Below, one piece after another: positions 15,897-24,150 of a stretch of 47,257 nt of DNA. The notes under the pieces are model-generated. The model had not been told where the DNA came from. It searched no databases and was given only the letters and a program-made list of their open reading frames with translations. Made by a program: the position numbers and the translations under genes. Numbering within the stretch: the stretch's first letter is position 1; every line of letters begins with the position of its first letter. Source of the stretch: Vicinamibacteraceae bacterium. Lineage in GTDB: Bacteria > Acidobacteriota > Vicinamibacteria > Marinacidobacterales > Marinacidobacteraceae. The stretch lies in contig JAAXGQ010000104.1 of assembly GCA_012271265.1 (NCBI GenBank), forward strand, positions 1-47,257, read 5' to 3'.

Positions 15897-17093
15897 GTGC
15901 CCCGAGAACCAGCGGCAGCCGCCAGCCCGCCGCGCCCCGCCGCCGCGCGGATCCACTCGCTGGATGCGCTGCGCGCGGTGATGATGCTGCTCGGGCTCGT
16001 CCTCCACACCGCCCTCGGCTACGTCCCGTCCCTGCCCCTCGCCGAGTGGCCCTACCAGGACCCGCAGGCGCACCTGGGGTTCGGGTGGCTGGTCAGCCTC
16101 ATCCACACGTTCCGGATGCCGGCGTTCTTCGCGGTGGCCGGATTCTTCGCGTCGTACCTGGTCGCACGGCGCGGAACCGGCGCGTTCCTGCGGCACCGCC
16201 TGCACCGGATCGGCATTCCGCTGGTCGTTGGCTGGATCCTCCTCTACCCGCTGGGCGCGGGCGTCTGGGCCTTCGCGCGGTCCCGTTCCGTCGTTCCGCC
16301 AGCGCTGCCGTCCGGATTCGAATTCGACTGGATGCACCTCTGGTTCCTGTACCACCTGCTGATCCTTTCGGCCATCGCCGCGCTGTTCCGGTCCGGACGG
16401 TTCCGGTCGACGGGAGCGGGCCGGCGGTGGCTGGTTCCGGTGCTGGCGGGTGTCACCGCGCTGACGCTGCTTCCCATGGACGACTGGCATCTGGAAACCG
16501 ACACCTCGCTGTTCCCGCCGGTCCGGCTGCTGGCGTTCCACGGGGTGTTCTTCGTCTTCGGCTGGCTGGAGCACGGCCGCGGCGGCAGCTTCGGCCATCT
16601 GCGCGACCGCTGCCTCGCGCTCCTCGGCAGCGGCCTCCTCTTCCACACCCTCTACCTGGCGGTGGTCGTGCCGCACCAACGGATGGCGCCCGCGGAGGCG
16701 CCCTTGGCGCACGGTGGAGGCATGGTCCTCCTCGCCGTCTCGATGTGGCTCTTCGTCCTCGGATTCCTCGGTCTGTTCCGCCGCTGGCTGGACGCTCCAA
16801 GCCCCGGCTGGCGCTATCTCTCCGACGCCTCCTACTGGATGTACCTGGTCCACTTGCCGCCCGCCGTCGCGCTGCCCCCGCTCCTGGCCGGCTGGGACGT
16901 GCCCGGCTTCATCAGGTTCGCTCTGGCCCTCGGCGCGGTCGTCGCCATCACCCTGGTCTCCTACCACTACGGGGTGCGCTCCACCTGGGTGGGGAAGCGC
17001 CTCAACGGCCGCCGCTATCCCCGGGTCTTCCCCTGGCGGACGCCTCGCGGGGAACGGGCCGAGCGCTCCGCGAGCCGCGCCGGGAGCGGCTGA
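15897..17093 (+). CDS. acyltransferase family 3 membrane protein (OpgC/OatA-like)
   Basis: A 398-aa polytopic membrane protein that probably transfers an acyl group from inside to a cell-envelope glycan. The family start RIHSLDALRAVMMLLGLVLHTAL is present, with the conserved His. It is followed by SLIHTFRMPAFFAVAGFFASYLVARRG, then ten or so hydrophobic helices, and WRYLSDASYWMYLVHLP near the C-terminus. The arrangement resembles the glucan succinyltransferase (OpgC/MdoC) branch more than O-antigen acetylases. GTG start at 15897 gives a short disordered N-terminus; no clear ribosome-binding site. Acceptor unknown. Confidence 0.9.
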   Translation: MPREPAAAASPPRPAAARIHSLDALRAVMMLLGLVLHTALGYVPSLPLAEWPYQDPQAHLGFGWLVSLIHTFRMPAFFAVAGFFASYLVARRGTGAFLRHRLHRIGIPLVVGWILLYPLGAGVWAFARSRSVVPPALPSGFEFDWMHLWFLYHLLILSAIAALFRSGRFRSTGAGRRWLVPVLAGVTALTLLPMDDWHLETDTSLFPPVRLLAFHGVFFVFGWLEHGRGGSFGHLRDRCLALLGSGLLFHTLYLAVVVPHQRMAPAEAPLAHGGGMVLLAVSMWLFVLGFLGLFRRWLDAPSPGWRYLSDASYWMYLVHLPPAVALPPLLAGWDVPGFIRFALALGAVVAITLVSYHYGVRSTWVGKRLNGRRYPRVFPWRTPRGERAERSASRAGSG

Positions 17094-17102
17094 CTGCTGA
17101 CG

Positions 17103-17252
17103 CTAACGGAGGACGGTGAAGGCGATCTGGCGCCGGGGGTCGTAGCGAAACACGGCGAAGCCGCGGTCGAACGACACCACTCTGGAAATGCCGAGGCGGT
17201 CGCGCGTCTGGGCCGCCGCAAACCAGGCGGAGGTGTGGATGAAGACGCTCAC
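17103..17252 (-). pseudogene. vapC PIN-domain toxin remnant with internal deletion
   Basis: This small ORF is too short for the track. It starts at GTG 17252, overlapping the antitoxin stop (GTGA), and runs in frame for 49 codons to TAG at 17103. It reads SVFIHTSAWFAAAQ at the front and RLGISRVVSFDRGFAVFR near the end, the N- and C-terminal signatures of a VapC PIN domain. The roughly 80 residues normally between are missing without breaking the frame. The first catalytic Asp (normally FIDTSAW) is His. Both changes should abolish endoribonuclease activity, so it is called a pseudogene, though a mini-protein could still be made. Confidence 0.8.
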
Positions 17253-17515
17253 CGCTTGGCGTAGCCGTCACCGGACGCGCCCGACGCGGCCACGGCTTCG
17301 GCGATCAGGCGATCCTTGTCCGCCGATATGTCCGTTGGGGCGCCACCTCCGAGATCGAAGACGACGGAACGATCCACCGTCCGGGGCGGCCGCGCGACAT
17401 CCTGCTCCACCAGGCGCCGCATGTACTCGGCAAGCGAAACGCCGAGATCCGCCGCGCGCGCCCGCGCCTGGGCGTGACGCTCCGGATCGAGCGGAGTCTG
17501 CGTTCGAATCGTCAT
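17249..17515 (-). CDS. ribbon-helix-helix (VapB-like) antitoxin
   Basis: An 88-aa protein. The N-terminal half RTQTPLDPERHAQARARAADLGVSLAEYMRRLV matches ribbon-helix-helix antitoxins: a beta strand, then two helices with LGVSLAEYMRRL. The C-terminal half would bind the toxin. The gene overlaps the start of the vapC remnant, so this is a degraded VapBC module whose antitoxin is still intact. I begin at ATG 17515; the track's 17716 start runs through the promoter region. Autoregulation is expected for the family. Confidence 0.8.
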   Translation of the reverse strand: MTIRTQTPLDPERHAQARARAADLGVSLAEYMRRLVEQDVARPPRTVDRSVVFDLGGGAPTDISADKDRLIAEAVAASGASGDGYAKR

Positions 17516-17520
17516 TCCAT

Positions 17521-17544
17521 GACACCAGAGTGAAGTCAACTGTA
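17521..17544 (-). promoter_or_regulatory. candidate antitoxin promoter and operator
   Basis: On the minus strand, TACAGT at 17539-17544 is followed at once by TGAC-N11-GTCA (imperfect dyad) before the antitoxin ATG. An RHH antitoxin could bind such a dyad. Assignment is by position only. Confidence 0.3.
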
Positions 17545-17602
17545 GTTCGCTCTCCTCGGATCGCAGTACCGGGGGCGAGGGGCGCGCGGCGGGCGCCACT
17601 GT

Positions 17603-17608
17603 TACAGT
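17603..17608 (+). promoter_or_regulatory. -10 box TACAGT, 10 nt before the amidohydrolase ATG
   Basis: TACAGT overlaps the GTG (17607) used by the ORF track, making that GTG part of the promoter. The ATG at 17619 lies 10 nt downstream, the spacing seen at other starts here. Confidence 0.45.
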
Positions 17609-17618
17609 GGCCAACCGG

Positions 17619-18887
17619 ATGATGCAGCGGCAATCCCTCTCCGGCTTCCTCCTCGGCGCGGCCCTCGCCGGGGCCGGCTGTACCGCTCCCGAACAGCCCG
17701 GGCTGATCGCGATCACCGGCGGCCTGGTCTACCCCGTCACCAGCGAGCCGATTCCGGGCGGGACCGTGCTGATCCGGGACGGCAAGATCGAGGCGGTGGG
17801 CGGGGACGTCGCCGTTCCCCGGGGCGCGCGGGTCGTCGACGCGTCCGGGATGAGCGTCATCCCCGGCATCATCGAGACCCACTCCCACATGGGCTTCAAG
17901 GTCCTGAACCTGCCGGCCACGGGCACGAACAACAACGAGCTGGCCAGCCCGATCAACGCCCACGTACGGGCGCTCGACGGGCTGGATTCGAACGATCCGG
18001 CATTCGCCATCGCCCTCGCCGGAGGGGTCACCACCCAGAACGTCACCACCGGCAGCCGGAGCCCCAACAGCGGGCAGGCGGCGCTGGTGAAGATGCGCGG
18101 GGGGACGATCGGGGACATGCTGTTCGGCCATGCCGGAATGAAGATGGCGATCCGCGCCACGACGCCGTATCCCGGCTTTCCCGAGACCGAGGACGAGGTC
18201 TTCGAGCTGCTGCGCGGAGCCCTTGAAGCTGCGCAGGACTACCTCGAACAGCTCGCCGCCCACCACGCCGATCCGGCGGCGAACCCGCGCCCGCCCCGCA
18301 ACCTGACCCACGAAGCGCTCGGCAAGGTGCTGACCCGCGAATGGGTCCTCGGCATCCATTCCCACAGCGAAGCCCAGATGCGCCACGCGATGCAGCTGAA
18401 GCGCCTGTTCGACCTCGATGCCTACATCCACCACGGCAGCGCCACGAACATCCTGGCGGAGGAACTGGCCGAGCTGGAGATGCCGGTCAGCTACGGACCG
18501 ATCCTTCCGTTCGACGGCCGCGAGAACGAGGAGCTCGAGGGCCCGGTGCGGCTGGCCGAACTCGGCGGCCTGGTCGCCTTCCACCAGGACCATCCCGACG
18601 GCCACCAGTACTTCCTCCGCCACACCGCCTCGATGTTCGTGCGTCGGGGCATGCCGCCGGAGGAGGCGCTCAAGGCACTGACCTGGAACGGAGCGCGGAT
18701 CTTCCACATCGAGGACCGGGTGGGCAGCCTCGAGCCGGGTAAGGACGCCGACGTGGTGCTGCTCCGGGGAGACGACCCGCTCGCCTACGAGGCGCTCGTC
18801 GAGCGGGTGTTCGTGGACGGCGTGGAGGTGCTGCACCGCGCCGCCGGCTACAACGTGTTCGGCGATCGGGTCGCGGAGGGCTGGTGA
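17619..18887 (+). CDS. amidohydrolase lipoprotein (imidazolonepropionase-like)
   Basis: A 422-aa exported metal-dependent hydrolase. The signal ends in a lipobox LAGAGC with Cys about residue 21, so it should be membrane-anchored outside the cytoplasm. Metal-site motifs are intact: IIETHSHMG (HxH), GIHSHSE, YIHHGS and FHQDHPD. The flanking GKIEAVGGDVAVP and DRVGSLEPGKDADVVLL belong to the composite beta domain. Substrate unknown; cyclic amides or dipeptides are typical for the family. The stop overlaps the next gene, an inactive-looking homologue, and a beta-lactamase-fold hydrolase follows, so the three act as one coupled unit. Confidence 0.88.
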   Translation: MMQRQSLSGFLLGAALAGAGCTAPEQPGLIAITGGLVYPVTSEPIPGGTVLIRDGKIEAVGGDVAVPRGARVVDASGMSVIPGIIETHSHMGFKVLNLPATGTNNNELASPINAHVRALDGLDSNDPAFAIALAGGVTTQNVTTGSRSPNSGQAALVKMRGGTIGDMLFGHAGMKMAIRATTPYPGFPETEDEVFELLRGALEAAQDYLEQLAAHHADPAANPRPPRNLTHEALGKVLTREWVLGIHSHSEAQMRHAMQLKRLFDLDAYIHHGSATNILAEELAELEMPVSYGPILPFDGRENEELEGPVRLAELGGLVAFHQDHPDGHQYFLRHTASMFVRRGMPPEEALKALTWNGARIFHIEDRVGSLEPGKDADVVLLRGDDPLAYEALVERVFVDGVEVLHRAAGYNVFGDRVAEGW

Positions 18888-20089
18888 TGGATTCGATGCT
18901 GTTCCGCAAACGGGCCCGCCCCGTCACCGGGCTTGCCGTCGCGGCCCTCCTCACCCTCGCCACAGCTCCTGCGCCTGCCCAGACCATCGCCATCGTCGGC
19001 GGCCGGGTGCACACCGGCGACGGCCAGGTCCACCCCGGCGGCACGGTGGTCATCGAGGACGGCCGGATCACGGCGGTCGGAGTGGACGCGGCGACGCCCG
19101 GGAACGCCCAGATCATCGACGCCGCCGGCATGGTGGTGACCCCCGGGCTGATCGACGCGCTCACCCTCGTCGGCCCCGGCGGCGCGCCGACGCACATGCA
19201 CGGCGAGGTCGAACCGGACATCCAGCCCACGGCGCGGGCCCGGGAGCGGTTCCGGGAAGGGATGGCCCCCGGCTGGCTGCACGACGGCGTCACTGCGGTC
19301 TACATGGCCCCGGACCCCAGCCGGCTCATCGGCGGCATCGGCGCGGTGGTGAAGCTCGCCGGCGGCGCCGAAACAGCGGTCGTCGCGGAAACGGCGGCGA
19401 TGGCGGCGTCGTTCGGGGAATCCGTCGTGGGCGACCAACCGCCCGGCGCCGAGGCCCCGACGCAGCAGACGACCCGGCAGGGGATGATCTACCGGCTCCG
19501 CCAGACGCTGGTGCGGGCCCAGGAAGACGCTTTCACCGGAGAGATGGCGCGCGTCTTCGGCGAGCTGCTCTCCGGCGAGCTGCCGCTGAGGATGCTGGCC
19601 AACAACCCGGACGACATCGAAACCGCGCTGCGCCTCGCCGGAGAGTTCGAGCTGCGCCTCGTCGTCGATCAGGGCGCGGGCGCGGCGCTGGTCGCCACCC
19701 GCCTCGCGGAAGCCGGGGTCCCGGTCGTGATCGGGCCGGCCATCCTGGGGATCGGCGACGGGGGCCCGATGGAGCTCTATGCCCACACTCCGGCGACACC
19801 GGCCCGGCTTCATGAAGCCGGCGTGCGCCTGGCGCTCTCGACATTCTCCCAGGGCGGCCGGTCGGTCACGATGGAGGCGGCGATCGCCTGGGCCCACGGC
19901 CTGCCGCGCGAGGCCGCCCTCCTCGCGGTCACCGGCCACGCCGCGGCCATTCTGGGCGTGGAGGACCGGATCGGCACTCTGGCGCCGGGTCGGGACGCCG
20001 ATGTGGTCATCTGGGACCAGCACCCGATCAGCACCTATGGCAAGGCCATGCGGGTGCTGGTCGACGGAAGGACGGTGTTCGAACGATGA
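18887..20089 (+). CDS. exported pseudo-amidohydrolase lacking metal ligands
   Basis: About 400 aa, signal peptide ending TAPAPAQ. The fold is clearly amidohydrolase: TIAIVGGRVHTGDGQVHPGG, GMVVTPGLID, RLIGGIGAVVKLAGG, LREAALLAVTGHAAAILGVEDRIGTLAPGRDADVVIWD. The catalytic ligands are gone. The HxH after PGLID reads ALT; the HAH segment reads LANNPDD; the IEHG segment reads VVDQG; and the terminal SD reads ST. It should bind no catalytic metal. ATG 18887 overlaps the upstream stop (TGATG); GTG 18884 is possible. Coupling to an active homologue suggests a regulatory or structural partner. Confidence 0.85.
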   Translation: MDSMLFRKRARPVTGLAVAALLTLATAPAPAQTIAIVGGRVHTGDGQVHPGGTVVIEDGRITAVGVDAATPGNAQIIDAAGMVVTPGLIDALTLVGPGGAPTHMHGEVEPDIQPTARARERFREGMAPGWLHDGVTAVYMAPDPSRLIGGIGAVVKLAGGAETAVVAETAAMAASFGESVVGDQPPGAEAPTQQTTRQGMIYRLRQTLVRAQEDAFTGEMARVFGELLSGELPLRMLANNPDDIETALRLAGEFELRLVVDQGAGAALVATRLAEAGVPVVIGPAILGIGDGGPMELYAHTPATPARLHEAGVRLALSTFSQGGRSVTMEAAIAWAHGLPREAALLAVTGHAAAILGVEDRIGTLAPGRDADVVIWDQHPISTYGKAMRVLVDGRTVFER

Positions 20090-21555
20090 ACAGCTGGAAC
20101 AGCTTCCCCCGCGCGCCGCTGGCGCTCACGGCTCTCGCGGCCCTGGGCCTTCTCCTGACGGCAGCCCCTGTCCCGGCGGTGGAGGAGGACGCGGACAACC
20201 CCGAACTCCGCGCCGGGCTCACCCTGCTCGACGAATGGATCCAGGCTCGCGTCGAGTACAGCGGGCTCCCCGGCCTGGTGATCGGCATCGTCCACGACCA
20301 GGAGGTCGTCTGGACGAAGGCCTACGGCCTCGCCTCGCTCGATCCGCCGGTCCCGATGACCGAGGACTCGATCTTCCGCATTGCCTCCCACTCGAAGCTG
20401 TTCACCTCGATCGCGGTGCTGCGGGCGCGCGACGCCGGCAAGGTCCGGCTCGACGATCCGATCACCGGGCTCCTGCCCTGGTTCGACATCGAGAACCGGC
20501 ACCCCGAAGCGCGCGCGGTGACGGTCCGCCACCTGCTGACCCACACCGCCGGTCTGCCCCGGGAGTCCATCCACCCGGCCTGGACCGACTTCGAGTTCCC
20601 GGAAGCCGGGGCGCTCCGCGACACCGTCTCCGACCAGGAAACGACCTACGCCACCGAGACGAAGTGGAAGTACTCGAACCTCGGCTTCACCCTGGCGGGG
20701 ATGGTGGCGGAGGCGGCTTCGGGAAGGTCCTTCGCCGAGCTCGTCGAAGAGGAGATTCTGGGGCCGATCGGCATGGATTCGACCAGCGTCGGCCCGGTTC
20801 CGGCCGACCAGAAGGTCCGTCTGGCCACCGGCTATGGGCGCCGGATGCCCGATGGCAGCCGCTTGGCGATGCCCTTCGTCGACGCCCACTCCTTCGATCC
20901 GGCGACCGGGCTCTCCAGCACGGTGCCCGACATGCTCCGCTTCCTCAAGTGGCAGATGCGGGTCCGGGACCGCCGCAGCGAGGAGGTGCTGGCGACGAAC
21001 ACGCTGCTCGAGATGCAGCGGGTGCATTGGCTCCAGCCCTCCTGGACGAGCGGCTGGGGGCTCGGCTTTTCGATCCGGCATACCGACGACCGCGACCTGA
21101 TCGGCCACGGCGGCTCCTACCCCGGCTACCGGACGCAGACGCAACTGAGTCCGGAAGAGAAGGTCGGGGTGGTCGTGTTCACGAACGGGGGCGACGGCAA
21201 CCCCGGCCAGTACCTGGAGAAGGCCTTCGAGTGGGTCGCGCCGCACCTGCCGACGCCGGAGAAGGAGCCGGCGGTCTGGACGACGGACTGGGAGCGCTAC
21301 CTGGGCAAGTACCGGAACCGCTGGGGCGACACGAGCGTTCTGCGGCTGGGGAATGAACTGGTGGTCCTCTCACCGCTCTCGGAGAACCCGGACAGCTCGA
21401 AGGGCATCCTGCGGCCGACGGACAAGGAGCACGAATTCCGCATGGAGAGCGACGGTTTCGGCGCCCACGGCGAGATCGTCCGCTTCGACATGGACGCCTC
21501 GGGCCAGCCGACGAGGATCTACGTAGGGGTCAACTACTCCGAGAGAGTGCGCTGA
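20086..21555 (+). CDS. exported serine hydrolase, beta-lactamase class C fold
   Basis: A 489-aa secreted enzyme with signal peptide LTALAALGLLLTAAPVPA. The penicillin-binding/class C triad is visible: SHSK (S101-K104), YSN (196-198) and GHGGSYPGY near residue 350. The family includes D-aminopeptidases, esterases and beta-lactamases; which activity applies cannot be read from sequence. A C-terminal lipocalin-like domain (about 400-489, RYLGKYRNRWGDTSVLRL) follows, as in many peptidase-like members. ATGA overlap with the previous gene links it to the amidohydrolase pair, consistent with stepwise extracellular peptide or amide breakdown. Confidence 0.88.
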   Translation: MNSWNSFPRAPLALTALAALGLLLTAAPVPAVEEDADNPELRAGLTLLDEWIQARVEYSGLPGLVIGIVHDQEVVWTKAYGLASLDPPVPMTEDSIFRIASHSKLFTSIAVLRARDAGKVRLDDPITGLLPWFDIENRHPEARAVTVRHLLTHTAGLPRESIHPAWTDFEFPEAGALRDTVSDQETTYATETKWKYSNLGFTLAGMVAEAASGRSFAELVEEEILGPIGMDSTSVGPVPADQKVRLATGYGRRMPDGSRLAMPFVDAHSFDPATGLSSTVPDMLRFLKWQMRVRDRRSEEVLATNTLLEMQRVHWLQPSWTSGWGLGFSIRHTDDRDLIGHGGSYPGYRTQTQLSPEEKVGVVVFTNGGDGNPGQYLEKAFEWVAPHLPTPEKEPAVWTTDWERYLGKYRNRWGDTSVLRLGNELVVLSPLSENPDSSKGILRPTDKEHEFRMESDGFGAHGEIVRFDMDASGQPTRIYVGVNYSERVR

Positions 21556-21556
21556 G

Positions 21557-22153
21557 GTGAGGGGCGGACCGCTGGGCGGACGGCGCTTCGTCCTGCACTG
21601 GATCGTCGCCAGCGGCGTCGGCATGGCGGTCGCGGCGACCTTCGCGCGGCCGCTCTCCTACGCCGCCGGCGCGGTCGCCGGAATGGGCGGCCCGGCGCTG
21701 GTGGAGGCGGTCATCGGCCTCGTGGCCGGGGGCGGAGCGCTGGGCGGGATGGCGCTCGCGCAGTGGTTCGTCCTGCGCCGTCGGGTGGCGTGGGCCGCCC
21801 GCTGGCCGATCGCGCTCGCGGCAGCCGGGGCGGCGGGCGCGGCGACGGGCTTCGTAGCCGACGAGCTCCTGCTCCCCGGGGCGCCGCCGCCGCTGCCGCT
21901 CGCGGTGGGCGCCTCGGCCTTCGTCCTGGTGCTCTGGCGCGTCCTGCGTCCGGTAGCCGCCCGGCCGGCCCTGCTCGCGTTGGCCACCGCCGGCAGCTTC
22001 CTGCTCGCCGCCACGCTGAGCGCCGGCACGGCGGCGCTGGGCGACTTCACCGGCGCCAGCCCGCTCTTCGCCGCCCTGTTTGGCGCGCTCTTCGGCGCCG
22101 CCACCGCTTTTTCTCTCCAGCGAACCCAGTCCTCCTCCGCTTCCTCGACCTGA
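21557..22153 (+). CDS. hypothetical polytopic membrane protein
   Basis: 198 aa, GTG start one base after the serine hydrolase stop, so probably the last gene of that operon. Five or six hydrophobic segments rich in Ala and Gly (for example WIVASGVGMAVAATFA, LVEAVIGLVAGGGALGGMALA, ALLALATAGSFLLAATLSAG). A gene of its own is supported by the coupling and the hydrophobicity pattern; no family recognised. Confidence 0.6.
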   Translation: MRGGPLGGRRFVLHWIVASGVGMAVAATFARPLSYAAGAVAGMGGPALVEAVIGLVAGGGALGGMALAQWFVLRRRVAWAARWPIALAAAGAAGAATGFVADELLLPGAPPPLPLAVGASAFVLVLWRVLRPVAARPALLALATAGSFLLAATLSAGTAALGDFTGASPLFAALFGALFGAATAFSLQRTQSSSASST

Positions 22154-22188
22154 TCCGAAGGTCGGAGGCGGCATGGAGTCCGCAGCCA

Positions 22189-22916
22189 TGGAGCCCCCTG
22201 ACGCATGGAGCAGTGGCCCCATGGAGCGCCGGCGTCCTCGCCGGCCTGCGCCGCACCTCCACTCCCCCAAGCAGGCTCCTGCCGACCGCGACGACCTGCC
22301 GACCGACCGTGCGCCGGCACCCCCACGGTCCATGCCCGCCTGCGGCGGTGGCCGGCGTGGACGCCGGCGCTCCCGGTGGGCGGTGCCCGGTGAGAGCGCC
22401 GGCCCTATGGAGCGCCGGCCCTATGGAGCGCCGGCGTCCTCGCCGGCCTGCGCCGCACCGCCAGTCCCCCAAGCAGTCTCCTGCCGGCCGCGACGACGGG
22501 CCGACCGACCGTGCGCCGGCACCCCCACGGTCCATGCCCGACTGCGGCGGTGGCCGGCGAAGACGCCGGCGCTCCCGGTGGGCGGTGCCCGGTGAGAGCG
22601 CCGGCCCCATGGAGCGCCGGCGTCCTCGCCGGCCTGCGCCCCACCGCCAGTCCCCCAAGCAGTCTCCTGCCGGCCGCGACGACGGGCCGACCGACCGTGC
22701 GCCGGCACCCCCACGGTCCATGCCCGACTGCGGCGGTGGCCGGCGAAGACGCCGGCGCTCCCGGTGGGCGGTGCCCGGTGAGAGCGCCGGCCCTATGGAG
22801 CGCCGGCCCTATGGAGCGCCGGCGTCCTCGCCGGCCTGCGCCCCACCGCCAGTCCCCCAAGCATCTCCTGCCGGCCGCGCCGCTACGCGTCCCGGCAGGG
22901 TCATGGAGCGTCGGCT
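22189..22916. repeat. hairpin-element array, 186/202-bp macro-repeats
   Basis: This 763-nt gap is nearly all repeat. ATGGAGCGCCGGCGTCCTCG recurs at 22221, 22423, 22609 and 22811, spacings of 202, 186 and 202 bp. The two lengths differ by exactly one 16-bp submodule (GGCCCTATGGAGCGCC). Each unit holds two hairpins, one in each orientation, plus a spacer. Units 2 and 3 are almost identical, indicating recent duplication. ORFs in this stretch are Arg/Pro-rich readings of the repeat. Confidence 0.92.
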
Positions 22917-23165
22917 ATGCCGGATGACTGCGCGTGGCGCGCGGCCCGCGCTCTCGTGGCGCTCGTCACGTTCCAGATCGCGCTCGGCCTTACCGCGTAC
23001 CTGGTCACCCTCGACGGCGCCGGCATGCTGCAACCGGGTACGGGCCAGGTGATCGTGAACACCACCCACGCCGTCATGGGCGCCGTCCTGACCGCCGCCA
23101 CGGTCGCCGCCGTCCTCACCATCCCCCGGCCAGCCCGGCCGGAGGCGCCTGGAGACGCCTCCTGA
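22917..23165 (+). CDS. small two-helix membrane protein, CtaA/Cox15-like half
   Basis: 82 aa with two clear helices: ALVALVTFQIALGLTAYLVTL and VIVNTTHAVMGAVLTAATVAAVL. A glutamine and LG in the first and a conserved-looking His (TTHAVMGA) in the second recall half of a heme A synthase four-helix module. That resemblance is weak and may be convergence. The gene starts right at the edge of the repeat array with no visible ribosome-binding site. Confidence 0.5.
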   Translation: MPDDCAWRAARALVALVTFQIALGLTAYLVTLDGAGMLQPGTGQVIVNTTHAVMGAVLTAATVAAVLTIPRPARPEAPGDAS

Positions 23166-23231
23166 CCTCCGCCGAAGGCGGCGCCCGACGCCCCAGCCAC
23201 GCACCCCTCTTGCCCCCGGCGGACCGCGTTC

Positions 23232-23237
23232 TACACT
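23232..23237 (+). promoter_or_regulatory. -10 box TACACT, 6 nt before the MNT gene
   Basis: TACACT lies 6 nt before ATG 23244, with a possible TTGCCC -35 sixteen bases further upstream. A start site at the ATG would give a leaderless toxin-antitoxin mRNA. Confidence 0.5.
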
Positions 23238-23243
23238 GATCCC

Positions 23244-23633
23244 ATGAAGGAGAGCTTCGGAATCGACCTGGACCAGGCCCGGCGGTTCCAGGCGGCAAGG
23301 GAGCGGCGGCGGCAGGCCCGGATCGAGGCGCGCTTCGAGCAGGCCACCCGGGACGCGGCCGCGATCATCGCCGCCATCGTCCGCGAGGTGAACCCGCGCC
23401 GCATCTACCAGTGGGGTTCGCTGCTCGACCGGTCGCGCTTCAGCGAGATCTCGGACATCGATGTGGCCGTGGAGGGGCTTTCGGGACCGGAGGAGTTCTT
23501 CCGCGCGCTGGGGATCGCGATGGACGGAACGACCCTGCCGGTGGACCTGATCGAGCTGGAGAAGGTTCCCGAAGAAATCGCCGAACGCATCCGGACGCGG
23601 GGCGCGCTGGTTCATGAACGCCCGAATTCATGA
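23244..23633 (+). CDS. MNT-type nucleotidyltransferase antitoxin
   Basis: A 129-aa minimal nucleotidyltransferase. The active-site pattern GS-x11-DxD is intact in QWGSLLDRSRFSEISDIDVAVEG (G58, S59, D71, D73). In HEPN-MNT modules such proteins neutralise the HEPN toxin by binding or by adding AMP to it. The N-terminal helix (ERRRQARIEARFEQATRDAA) is unusually charged. The stop overlaps the next gene's ATG (ATGA), the usual arrangement with a HEPN partner. Confidence 0.85.
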   Translation: MKESFGIDLDQARRFQAARERRRQARIEARFEQATRDAAAIIAAIVREVNPRRIYQWGSLLDRSRFSEISDIDVAVEGLSGPEEFFRALGIAMDGTTLPVDLIELEKVPEEIAERIRTRGALVHERPNS

Positions 23634-24112
23634 ACGCCCGGATCCCTGAACTGGCGGCCGCCGTGGCCCTGCATCGCCGGCGGCTGGACGCCGTTCGGGA
23701 CACGCTGGAAAAGACGCTCGTCGAAGAGATTCCCCGGCTCGGCAGAACTCCGGTCTCGGCTCTCATCGTCGTCGGCCTGCTGGAGAACTGGTACACCTGC
23801 CTGGAGACCATTCTGCTGCGGATTTCCCAGCATTTCGAGAACCGCCTCGCCCCCAGCCGCTGGCATCGGGATCTGCTGGAAAGGATGGCGCTGGACATCG
23901 AGGGCGTCCGGCCGGCGGCGGTCTCCGAGGCGGCCTTCCCTCCGCTGATGGAACTGCTTCGGTTCCGCCACTTCAAGCGCTATTACTTCGAACTGGATTA
24001 CGACTGGGACCGCCTGGACTTCCTGGTGGCCAAGCTGCGCCAGGCCCACCCACTGGCAGCTCGCGACCTCGAGCGCTTCGAGCGTTTCCTGAGCACGCTG
24101 GATTCGCCCTGA
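23630..24112 (+). CDS. HepT-like HEPN ribonuclease toxin
   Basis: 160 aa, all-helical. LLENWYTCLETILLRISQHFEN and the block LLRFRHFKRYYFELDYDWDRL fit the HepT-like toxin branch, where FRH...R(H/Y)xY-type residues form the RNase or AMP-acceptor site. The gene overlaps the MNT antitoxin by 4 nt and is followed at once by a strong hairpin, so the pair is a self-contained transcription unit. The classic R-x4-H motif is not exact here, so toxicity is an inference from family and context. Confidence 0.7.
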   Translation: MNARIPELAAAVALHRRRLDAVRDTLEKTLVEEIPRLGRTPVSALIVVGLLENWYTCLETILLRISQHFENRLAPSRWHRDLLERMALDIEGVRPAAVSEAAFPPLMELLRFRHFKRYYFELDYDWDRLDFLVAKLRQAHPLAARDLERFERFLSTLDSP

Positions 24113-24114
24113 CC

Positions 24115-24150
24115 CTTGGGGACCGTGGGCCGGGAGGCCCACGGTCCAAG
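24115..24150 (+). terminator. 12-bp hairpin terminator of the MNT-HEPN unit
   Basis: GGACCGTGGGCC pairs perfectly with GGCCCACGGTCC around a 4-nt loop, beginning 8 nt after the HEPN stop. A CTTG/CAAG extension pairs beyond a single bulged base. It is the strongest simple hairpin in the window. No T-tract. Confidence 0.6.

Noticed and set aside
17607-17618. GTG 17607 as amidohydrolase start
   Set aside because: The GTG lies inside a TACAGT -10 box, and ATG 17619 leads directly into a normal lipoprotein signal.
22047-22927. ORFs in the 22-kb repeat array
   Set aside because: They start at the ATG inside the repeat and read it as Arg/Pro-rich text (MERRRPRRPAP-like). The same peptide appears at every array in the window.
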